Of a stretch of DNA of 64,000 nucleotides, positions 1-7,583 are shown piece after piece. Every line of letters starts with the position of its first letter. Within the stretch, counting starts at the first letter, position 1. The notes under the pieces are model-generated. The model was not told where the DNA came from and ran no database searches. It saw nothing but the letters and a program-made list of their open reading frames with translations. The translations under genes were made by a program, and so were the position numbers. Origin of the DNA: an uncultured Bacteroides sp. (GTDB lineage Bacteria; Bacillota; Clostridia; Lachnospirales; Lachnospiraceae); assembly GCA_945913015.1 (NCBI GenBank), contig CAMECH010000007.1:1-64000 (forward strand). The letters run 5' to 3'.

Positions 1-10
1 TTTTTCACAC
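1..10 (-). repeat. Possible truncated end of the 129-bp structured repeat (continues outside the window)
   Basis: TTTTTCACAC is identical to the terminus of the copy at 45779-45907. The stop codon of the neighbouring CDS lies inside it, as relA's stop does at 33832. Confidence 0.35.
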
Positions 11-586
11 TATGAACCTGTCGACTTTATCGCTGTCCTTCATGTATTCAAACATCGTATTATACAGCGATTCTAAGGCAGACCTTGCAGTTTTGGTGTC
101 AATCTCCCGGTCAACAGGTAAATACCATATGTTATAGTTCACACCGCAATATCCTGATTTTACCCCGGTTGCCGCCACTCCATTGCGCCTGTAGAATGAA
201 TCACGCCTGCGTCTTATATCAGCCTCGTCCTCATTCACGGCAAACTCTATATCTTCCGTTTCAAGAAGGATTCCGCCAACACCTTTTAGCACATTTTTCA
301 TTTCTGAAAGAAATATACTTCCTGTACCCTGACTCCGGTATTCTTCAAGCACTGCATAATAATCGAGCAGTATGATATCTGTATCTTTGGATACCGTAAA
401 TAATGCGTATGCCATCAGCCCTGCATTATCATCAAACATTCCGAGTCCGATATATTCTCCGTTCTCCATAAGCTTTTTTACGGCGTACAGAGGCTTTAAT
501 TCAGCTTCAGGAAAATGGTGTTTGGCCAGTCCTGTGTATATATCAAGCATTTCACCTTCTGTAAGTCTTTTTACTGAATAACTCAT
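5..586 (-). CDS. GNAT-like N-acetyltransferase
   Basis: ORF 5..634. Likely start is MSYSVKRL after GGGAAGTGCA. LLDYYAVLEEYRSQGTGSIFLSEM resembles the GNAT acetyl-CoA binding region. Confidence 0.65.
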   Translation of the reverse strand: MSYSVKRLTEGEMLDIYTGLAKHHFPEAELKPLYAVKKLMENGEYIGLGMFDDNAGLMAYALFTVSKDTDIILLDYYAVLEEYRSQGTGSIFLSEMKNVLKGVGGILLETEDIEFAVNEDEADIRRRRDSFYRRNGVAATGVKSGYCGVNYNIWYLPVDREIDTKTARSALESLYNTMFEYMKDSDKVDRFIV

Positions 587-660
587 TGCACTTCCCTTAT
601 CTAATAAAACAATATTTATCAGTAATAATAGCATAAGCTTTTTCTTTTCTCAACAGGTTA

Positions 661-858
661 TCACTTTTTCTGAAACAGCCGCTGAAAAATATTCTTTTTC
701 TTACTTTTGTTCTCCTCATACTCCCTTCGCATTCTTTCATTACGTTCCTCTTCTGTTTCTTCCTGTGGCTCTATTCCTGACATCTTATACATTTTCTTGT
801 CAACTCCGAGCCCCATTGCATCCATACTTCCGTCCGAGCTGTCATACTGACCATACAT
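661..858 (-). CDS. Small hypothetical protein, charged C-terminus
   Basis: 65-aa ORF with an upstream GAGGTATTTATT Shine-Dalgarno. Confidence 0.5.
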   Translation of the reverse strand: MYGQYDSSDGSMDAMGLGVDKKMYKMSGIEPQEETEEERNERMRREYEENKSKKKNIFQRLFQKK

Positions 859-910
859 AATAAATACCTCCTGTACTACAAACTCATTTTTAGCTAACTA
901 TTTTAACAAA

Positions 911-1450
911 TCATCCCATTTCAATAAGCCAAATATCCTTTTCATAATAGCCTTCTCCATCATATGAACTTGCACTGCATCTTACATATATTCTTTCAAT
1001 TTGCTGATATGTTGTATAGCAGCCACCATATATCTGACAAGCGCTAGTTTGGTCTCGACTTCCGCTGAAATCATGTGACTCCCCCCAAGCATCATATACA
1101 GTTCCCTCGACCTCAAAATCGCAATCTCCAGTTGCAGTCAGTGTAACCCCACCTTGATTGGCGTCTATCCATATTATAATAGTAACCACTTCACTTCCCA
1201 CCATGAAACTATCTGTATAGCTTGCACTGTAGCTTGGCACCACTCTTTCATCAATCAATGAATTATTTATATCTACTTCTGTATTTGTTTCCTTTTCTTC
1301 ATTAGTATTTTCACTAATTACTTGTGCTTTTTCATCCACAATCTTTTCAGATGCATATATATTTTTACATACACCAACTTGAGTCACCAATGCAAAAACA
1401 AATATACATATTTTTGCAAGAGTATTCTTTGTTATACTTTTTATCCTCAT
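911..1450 (-). CDS. Secreted hypothetical protein with signal peptide, downstream of agrBD
   Basis: KNTLAKICIFVFALVTQVGVCKNIYAS signal-like N-terminus; AAGGAG Shine-Dalgarno; Cys-containing beta-rich C-terminal region. Confidence 0.65.
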   Translation of the reverse strand: MRIKSITKNTLAKICIFVFALVTQVGVCKNIYASEKIVDEKAQVISENTNEEKETNTEVDINNSLIDERVVPSYSASYTDSFMVGSEVVTIIIWIDANQGGVTLTATGDCDFEVEGTVYDAWGESHDFSGSRDQTSACQIYGGCYTTYQQIERIYVRCSASSYDGEGYYEKDIWLIEMG

Positions 1451-1520
1451 ACAACATTCTCCTTAATAGTTTTATAGTGTTTATTTTCGTATAATCTAAA
1501 ATTTAGCTTGTTATTTTTCT

Positions 1521-1606
1521 CATTCCTCCCTTTGCATTGTATATTCAAAGCAATAAAGACATTTTTACCGGCATATATTGTCAATATCACTAAGTTGCTT
1601 TAGCAT
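1521..1606 (-). pseudogene. Remnant of a second agrB 3' end followed by a truncated agrD-like start (MRKITS*)
   Basis: Minus-strand translation SNLVILTIYAGKNVFIALNIQ aligns with the AgrB C-terminus SNLAILTMEASTIVFIASNIR. It is followed by GGGAGGA ATG AGA AAA ATA ACA AGC TAA. Confidence 0.7.
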
Positions 1607-1665
1607 CCGAACATATCAACTAATTGTTCTTTTTCATTTGTATATTGCTCTTTACATATGGCATT

Positions 1666-1836
1666 TTATTCTTCTCGCTTGTAAACAGATTTCATTGTAT
1701 TTTTATAAATCTTCTTTGGTGCTTCTGGTCTATAGTAACCTAATGACGTAAAACAAATTGACTTTTCTGTACATTTAGCTACTAACTCAACTACTTTTGC
1801 TACCTTTTCGATTGTTTTTCTTTTTAGCTCTCTCAT
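1666..1836 (-). CDS. agrD: AgrD-type cyclic (thio)lactone autoinducer prepeptide, 56 aa (not in ORF track)
   Basis: Hand translation: MRELKRKTIEKVAKVVELVAKCTEKSICFTSLGYYRPEAPKKIYKNTMKSVYKREE. Amphipathic N-terminus, VAK, C/S-containing core and PEAPKKI tail are AgrD-like. ATGA overlap with the agrB stop. Confidence 0.85.
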   Translation of the reverse strand: MRELKRKTIEKVAKVVELVAKCTEKSICFTSLGYYRPEAPKKIYKNTMKSVYKREE

Positions 1837-2348
1837 AACTTCTCCTTTCTTATATTCGAAGCAATAAAAACAATGGTGCTGGCTTCCATCGTCAAGATTG
1901 CTAAGTTGCTTTGGTATCTCATCAAAATGTATTCCACTATTATGTAACCTAATATGAATGCTGCCTTATTCCACCTAAATTTAATATTCCATCCCAATCC
2001 TATTAGCACAAAAGCACTGGCTGCAATATACCATAACCGTATAGTTACTGCAGATGCAATTAACAATACAATTATCATCATTACTGCCATTATAGTCTTG
2101 CACGATTTAAACGTTTTAGCATGATAACCATCTGTTACACTTCGCAGCACAATAAAATTTACATAATACCACAATGCTTCAAAAATCTGCCTAAATATAA
2201 AACCTATAGTAATAACAATTATTACATCAACAACGTCACATAATATTACTTCAACGCCGTATCTGTATATATCCTGTTCCTCTTCATCTGCAACTCCATT
2301 TTTCACAAAATAAAAAGCTATATTCTCTGACAGTTTTCTAATCATCAC
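1833..2348 (-). CDS. agrB: AgrB-family accessory gene regulator / prepeptide-processing protease
   Basis: GVEVILCDVVDVIIVITIGFIFRQIFEALWYYVNFIVLRSVTDGYHAKTFKSC contains the AgrB H(A)K...C region; multiple TM segments; adjacent agrD. Confidence 0.9.
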   Translation of the reverse strand: MMIRKLSENIAFYFVKNGVADEEEQDIYRYGVEVILCDVVDVIIVITIGFIFRQIFEALWYYVNFIVLRSVTDGYHAKTFKSCKTIMAVMMIIVLLIASAVTIRLWYIAASAFVLIGLGWNIKFRWNKAAFILGYIIVEYILMRYQSNLAILTMEASTIVFIASNIRKEKL

Positions 2349-2407
2349 GATTTACCTCTCTGTCATGAACATAGCTTTTTCTTTTTTAAATTACAATAGA
2401 TTATGCA

Positions 2408-2438
2408 CAAGTGGTCATTTTTCTTCCCAAGTGGACAT
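2408..2438 (-). promoter_or_regulatory. Candidate LytTR (AgrA-like) binding site upstream of agrB
   Basis: Direct repeat CAAGTGGTCAT / CAAGTGGACAT with 20-bp period (minus: ATGTCCACTTG-N9-ATGACCACTTG), about 60 bp upstream of the agrB start. Confidence 0.55.
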
Positions 2439-2499
2439 ATGAATGCTGAAATATTTCAGCTCAGGTTATTGCAAACTATTGCAAACCGGCATTTTGCCA

Positions 2500-3792
2500 T
2501 TACATATGTAACAGGATATCAGTCGTAAATTTTCCATCTTCTAACTCGTAATTATAAAATCCCTGATATCTTTCAACGATATCTTTAACATTAGAAATTC
2601 CGTATCCATGCTGTGCTTTATCTTTCTTTGTTGTAAGCAGTCTTCCATCTTCTTTATGGGGTACACCCTTACATGAATTACTTACCATAATATGCAGATA
2701 TGTTTCCTTACGTGCAATTTTTATATTCACAAAAGGCCCATCACATAGGACTGCCGCCTCAATTGCATTATCCAAAAGATTCGACAAAAGTATGGCAAGA
2801 TCCATTTCATCCGCTTCATCAAGTGCGCACTCAACCATGACCTGCATTGATATATTGCGTTCCTGCGCCTGCTCAACATGACTGTTAATTACAGAATCTG
2901 CCAGACGGTTTCCTGTCGATACAAGATTTATTTTAGCCAGTTTAACATTAAGTTCATTCTCAAGATATTGCTTGGCTTCTTCTACCATGCCTTCCTGTAG
3001 TTTCAATATGATAAGAAGAAGCAGATTTTTCATATCATGACGAATTTTCATGGTCTGTGTGTGAATTTCCTGAATACTTTCTATTTCCTTTTTCTCACTT
3101 TCGTAAGCTGCATTTTTCATCTGCTCTTTAAGGAGCCTTATGCTGTTGTTAGTAAGGTCAAGAAACAGCATATAGATAATTATATCAATCGCTGCCAACG
3201 ACAGCAAAACAAAATATATTTCCCATTGTAGTGTTTCATTGACCGCATTAACATATATGATATCTGTAAGAAACAGATGAGCAAGCAGTGTTGCAAACAT
3301 AACAATATTTAATTTAACGTATGTTCTGTTTGTAACATACTGCTTTTCTTTAATCTGATTGCGAATTAAGATTTCTGTAAAAACCAGATAAATAATTTTT
3401 GCTAAAACAACAAGCACAATGCGACTTACGCCAAATTGTGCATAACCGGACTCATCAAATTCAATCCATTGTCTGAACAGTCCAGTAAGCAGCATACTTG
3501 AGACCGCCGACACAACAGATGTCATTTGTATCATTAGTAATTTTTCAGATATTTTGCCATTCAAAAATATAGTCACAAGCATAAGCAGCAAAACATCTAC
3601 TATAATCTCCTGATAGACGTTAATATACTCTATATAATTCAGGACTGTCATGACAGAAGAATAGAAAACAATCATCAGTATTACAACTGTCACTTGTTTT
3701 TGTGTTTTTTTAATTCCAAAGTACCTTATAAAAAACTGTGTAACCAACATTGCTTCTATAATATTGGCTGACACCTCGAATACATAATTCAT
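2500..3792 (-). CDS. AgrC-like GHKL sensor histidine kinase
   Basis: N-terminal TM helices; TMKIRHDMKNLLLLI; GHKL ATPase region LLSNLLDNAIEAA and HGYGISNVKDIVERYQG. Confidence 0.88.
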   Translation of the reverse strand: MNYVFEVSANIIEAMLVTQFFIRYFGIKKTQKQVTVVILMIVFYSSVMTVLNYIEYINVYQEIIVDVLLLMLVTIFLNGKISEKLLMIQMTSVVSAVSSMLLTGLFRQWIEFDESGYAQFGVSRIVLVVLAKIIYLVFTEILIRNQIKEKQYVTNRTYVKLNIVMFATLLAHLFLTDIIYVNAVNETLQWEIYFVLLSLAAIDIIIYMLFLDLTNNSIRLLKEQMKNAAYESEKKEIESIQEIHTQTMKIRHDMKNLLLLIILKLQEGMVEEAKQYLENELNVKLAKINLVSTGNRLADSVINSHVEQAQERNISMQVMVECALDEADEMDLAILLSNLLDNAIEAAVLCDGPFVNIKIARKETYLHIMVSNSCKGVPHKEDGRLLTTKKDKAQHGYGISNVKDIVERYQGFYNYELEDGKFTTDILLHM

Positions 3793-3832
3793 CCCAATCT
3801 CCATTCAGCAGGCACTTTAGTATACGGAAAAA

Positions 3833-5245
3833 TCACATTTTATCATCAATTTCCCAATGTCCATTTATACCTGTGCCAAAATAGTGTATATTGGGCATAT
3901 TATTCAGTACTCTCTGTAAGGTCCGAATACTGATATTTAATTCTTCAGCCATTGCTTTCCTTGTAACTTTATGATTCTCAGTTATCAGTTTTAATATTAA
4001 TTTCTGAGTGCCATCCTGAGTGCCATCCTGAGTGCCATCCTGAGTGCCATTACCTCCAACCTGAAGTTCAGCTACATTTTCTATCGGTATAATAATCTCA
4101 AAAGTGTTTTCCTCAACAAACCGCGGAGTTCCACCTGAATACAGCTTTGTGTATTTGTTAGTATTTCTCATTCCGGAACCTAATTCATCTGCATATCCTA
4201 TCTCTCTGAACACTTTAGAAATTGGTGGATTCTTCGGAAATGGATCAAATTTGTTAAGCTGCAATTCACCATATCCATGTGGCAGATTGCTATTTTTTGT
4301 ATATAACTTGTCTCGTTCAATTACAAATTGAGCAGTATATCCATTAGAATAATCTCTATGTGCAAGAATATTTGATACAACTTCCCTAAGTATTTTGTCT
4401 CTGGCACTTATACTTTGGTCACCTTCTGTTACAAAAACATCATTCAAATGCTTCTTACCAAAATCCATCAACCTTCTGAAACTATCTACAAGATTAGTGA
4501 TTACTACTTCCCTGTCATCATATCGATCCATATTTTTTACACGATATATAGCATCAGTCTTATACTGCGGAAGCACCGACATAATAGTGCTATCCTTACC
4601 AAATAGCAGAATTGCCGCCAATGTAATTCCCTCTTTACCTGTATCAGGATCAGTCAATATTAAGCCTGTACTTCTAAGAATTTCTTCCTCATCCATATTA
4701 CTCCACGGATGATTCTCCACTCTAGACATCGCCATTTTTTTTGCTCTGTGAATCACATCAAAATCCAAGTATTTCAGTCCCAAATTTGGATATACTTTAT
4801 TCACAAAATAAGTACTTTGTTTTCTCGCATATAATTTAAACACTAATTCCGCATTATCAGTAATGTCAATATCACCTTCATATGTTCTATCCCATATTCT
4901 TCCATTTAATCTACGCACCTGCATTCCCTCTGGAACATAAATGTGGATTATCTGTTTTCCATCAATTTCACACACTTCTGGTGTTAAATACATAGGGGGA
5001 TTTATCTTCTGTGGATTGTTGATGGAAGTTGTAAAATCCTTTAGCATTTTATCAATACATTCTGGCTTCACACCAACAATTTCCTTTGTCTTATCTACTA
5101 CACCCAGGAATAAATCTCCACCGTTTCTATTATTAAACGAACATACTGTTTCATATACATCTTTATTCAATGCCTCCTCTGCGCGCTTAAATTCAACATC
5201 AATTTTCTCACCTGTGGCTATTTTCTTTTTTAATTCTCCTACCAT
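3833..5245 (-). CDS. AlbA_2/Schlafen-type ATP-binding transcriptional regulator-like protein with C-terminal HTH
   Basis: VEFKRAEEALNKDVYETVCSFNNRNGGDLFLGV (AlbA_2); EVVSNILAHRDYSNG and ELGSGMRNTNKY (HATPase_c_4-like); C-terminal HTH ITRTL-like segment. Probable start after GGGAGG. Confidence 0.85.
   Translation of the reverse strand: MVGELKKKIATGEKIDVEFKRAEEALNKDVYETVCSFNNRNGGDLFLGVVDKTKEIVGVKPECIDKMLKDFTTSINNPQKINPPMYLTPEVCEIDGKQIIHIYVPEGMQVRRLNGRIWDRTYEGDIDITDNAELVFKLYARKQSTYFVNKVYPNLGLKYLDFDVIHRAKKMAMSRVENHPWSNMDEEEILRSTGLILTDPDTGKEGITLAAILLFGKDSTIMSVLPQYKTDAIYRVKNMDRYDDREVVITNLVDSFRRLMDFGKKHLNDVFVTEGDQSISARDKILREVVSNILAHRDYSNGYTAQFVIERDKLYTKNSNLPHGYGELQLNKFDPFPKNPPISKVFREIGYADELGSGMRNTNKYTKLYSGGTPRFVEENTFEIIIPIENVAELQVGGNGTQDGTQDGTQDGTQKLILKLITENHKVTRKAMAEELNISIRTLQRVLNNMPNIHYFGTGINGHWEIDDKM
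4004..4050. repeat. 12-bp in-frame tandem repeat, about 3.9 copies (ctgagtgccatc), encoding DGTQ repeats
   Basis: Units at 4004-4015, 4016-4027, 4028-4039, 4040-4050. Confidence 0.95.
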
Positions 5246-5288
5246 CATTACCTCCCATTTCCGAGAATACACATTTATCCGAAATATG

Positions 5289-5999
5289 TTACTCCTGCTT
5301 AATATATTTCAGAAATCTTGTCCTCACCTCTGCAATCTGATGTTTACTAATAGGAATCGTTTTCTCGTCACCTGCTTTAAGATGCAGTTCTTTTTGCCCC
5401 ACAAGCTCGATATACCGGCAATTTACCAGATATCCCTTATATGGCTGTATAAAATATTCGTCCTCAAGTTTCTGTGCAAGCTCGTTAAGTGTTCCGCGTA
5501 TCTGATAGGTTCCGTCTGTGCAGCAAATTTGCAGCTTGTGTCCATACACCTCAGCATATATGATTTCAGCAGCCGTTTTTGTGAAGATGCCATTATTTGA
5601 GATAAATTCATATTTCTTCGTCCGGTTTTTCCATTTTTTCAAAAACCGTCCCATCATTTCCTCAAAATCTTTTTCAAGTACTGACTTTCTCACAAATCCA
5701 AGCGCATTATACCGGAATACATCGTAAACAGCATTTTCTTTGGCTGTAACAAAAGCGATATCCGGCGTATTGCCACATCTGCTGCGAATTTCATCTGCAA
5801 GCTCCAGTCCGTTCATCCCCGGCATTTCTATATCCAGACAAAATAAATCATAATTCATTGAACCTGCAAGGATTTCTTCCGGGCTGCTGTAATCGTCTAT
5901 TCTGCACTCCGGTCCATGACTTTGCATGTACCGGCTTATCATATTTTTGTATTGTTTGATGAAATTTATGTCATCCTCTGTAATTGCAATATTTATCAT
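5289..5999 (-). CDS. LytTR-family response regulator (AgrA-like)
   Basis: MINIAITEDD...LFCLDIEMPGMNGLELADEIR receiver; LytTR domain IYAEVYGHKLQICC...YFIQPYKGYLVNCRYIE. Confidence 0.92.
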   Translation of the reverse strand: MINIAITEDDINFIKQYKNMISRYMQSHGPECRIDDYSSPEEILAGSMNYDLFCLDIEMPGMNGLELADEIRSRCGNTPDIAFVTAKENAVYDVFRYNALGFVRKSVLEKDFEEMMGRFLKKWKNRTKKYEFISNNGIFTKTAAEIIYAEVYGHKLQICCTDGTYQIRGTLNELAQKLEDEYFIQPYKGYLVNCRYIELVGQKELHLKAGDEKTIPISKHQIAEVRTRFLKYIKQE

Positions 6000-6008
6000 A
6001 TTCTTTTA

Positions 6009-6872
6009 TTACATACCTCTTCTTACCGCTGCCTGCACAAGATGTTTTGCAAGTACTGCCGTTGTGACCGCGCCGACACCGCCCGGTACGGGAGTTGCCT
6101 TTGACGCAATTTCTTCAAGTGATTCGTAGTCCACGTCACCACACAGCTTTCCGTTCTCGTCAACATTTATTCCGACATCAATAACAACCGCATCCTTACC
6201 GACATAAGAGCCGTCAAGCATCTTTGCCTTTCCCGCAGCTGCGACAAGTATTTGCGCACGTTTACACTCCGCCTTTAAATCTGCTGTTTTTGTATGACAT
6301 ATTGTGACCGTTGCATTTTCCTTTACAAAGAGCATTGAAAGCGGTTTTCCCACTACCATGCTTCTTCCCACTACTGTTACATTGCTGCCTTTCATAGGGA
6401 TTTCGTACCCTTTGAGCACTTCAATTACAGCCTCTGCCGTACAAGGTGCAAATCCTGTATTATCTCCTGCAAATACCTTTGCGATATTTTCCGGTGATAT
6501 ACCATCCAAATCCTTTGCAGGATTAATCATTTTCTCGATATCCTTTTCGCAAATCTGCTTAGGCAGCGGACGAAGCATGAGAATACCGTCTATCTGTGAG
6601 TCTTCGTTAATCTTTGCAAACTCCTTTTTGAAGTCTTCATCGCTAATATTTTCATCAAATGCATATGAACGAACCTTAAGTCCAAATGCGTCCATCTTCT
6701 TTATTGCGCCACGCTCATATGACACGTCATCAGGCTTTTCGCCGACACGTACAATTGCAAGTGTAGGAACATATCCGCTCAGCCCTTCAAGCATATTCTG
6801 CACCTGCTCTTTAATTTTTCCTGATATAAATGCACCTTTTAATGCTTCCACAATATCCTCCGTTCCACGCAA
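6009..6872 (-). CDS. folD: Bifunctional methylenetetrahydrofolate dehydrogenase/methenyltetrahydrofolate cyclohydrolase
   Basis: DGILMLRPLPKQ, DLDGISPENIAKV, VVGRSMVVGKPLSMLF, TPVPGGVGAVTTAVL. Confidence 0.96.
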   Translation of the reverse strand: MRGTEDIVEALKGAFISGKIKEQVQNMLEGLSGYVPTLAIVRVGEKPDDVSYERGAIKKMDAFGLKVRSYAFDENISDEDFKKEFAKINEDSQIDGILMLRPLPKQICEKDIEKMINPAKDLDGISPENIAKVFAGDNTGFAPCTAEAVIEVLKGYEIPMKGSNVTVVGRSMVVGKPLSMLFVKENATVTICHTKTADLKAECKRAQILVAAAGKAKMLDGSYVGKDAVVIDVGINVDENGKLCGDVDYESLEEIASKATPVPGGVGAVTTAVLAKHLVQAAVRRGM

Positions 6873-6911
6873 ATATTTTGCGCACTTTATTATTACTTTC
6901 CTTTGTTGGTA

Positions 6912-7538
6912 TTACTTTAATTTTTCAAGCACCTTAGCATAAATGCTGTCAGCCAGCTTTGAGCCTTCATCAATCATTCTGTCTGATTGGTCATTCAGCT
7001 CCTGTGCCTTATTTCTGTCGCTCATAGACTTAGTATTAATATAAACGTTCATGGCGGCTCCGAGAAGCGCTGTTCTTGTACACTGAACAGCTACCCCGAC
7101 ATCACTTATTGCCATTTTGCTTCCGATATCTGCAAGTCTGTCAAGGATTGAAAGCATTTCCATTGATTTTTCCATAATCTTAATCGGAACTGCACTTGCT
7201 GCGAGAAGATTCTTCTCCATAACCTCCGCCTTATATGCTTTCTCCTCGTCAGTTTCAGACGGCAGCGAATATGACTGTGCCAGAGGCGCAAATACTCTTG
7301 CATCGTCATCTGCCAGTTCTGTAAACTCGCACTGTAACGCTTTCATTTTCTCAAGGAAATCCTTAACCTCATCCTCAACATCGGCATATTTTTTCTTACC
7401 TATAGTCAGATTAGCTACCATCTGCCCGAGTGCATTACCTACTGCACCACAGAGTGCGGATGCACCGCCTCCCCCCGGCACCGGCTCCTTTGAAGATAAT
7501 ACATCCAGAAAATCCTGTAATTTTTGTTCCTTAATCAT
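6912..7538 (-). CDS. Cyclodeaminase/cyclohydrolase family protein (FchA/FTCD-like)
   Basis: FLDVLSSKEPVPGGGGASALCGAVGNALGQMVANLT. Confidence 0.9.
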   Translation of the reverse strand: MIKEQKLQDFLDVLSSKEPVPGGGGASALCGAVGNALGQMVANLTIGKKKYADVEDEVKDFLEKMKALQCEFTELADDDARVFAPLAQSYSLPSETDEEKAYKAEVMEKNLLAASAVPIKIMEKSMEMLSILDRLADIGSKMAISDVGVAVQCTRTALLGAAMNVYINTKSMSDRNKAQELNDQSDRMIDEGSKLADSIYAKVLEKLK

Positions 7539-7583
7539 AATTCCTCCATTCCAAAGCCTTTACTTTTATTTGTTTAATATGTT

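Noticed and set aside
3796-3806. AATCTCCATTC at the agrC start as a repeat insertion
   Set aside because: A single RBS-like motif (GAATGGAGATT) with no element or duplication. At most it illustrates what an empty target might look like.
4004-4050. Possible CRISPR-like repeat
   Set aside because: 12-bp contiguous tandem units with no spacers, in frame inside a CDS.
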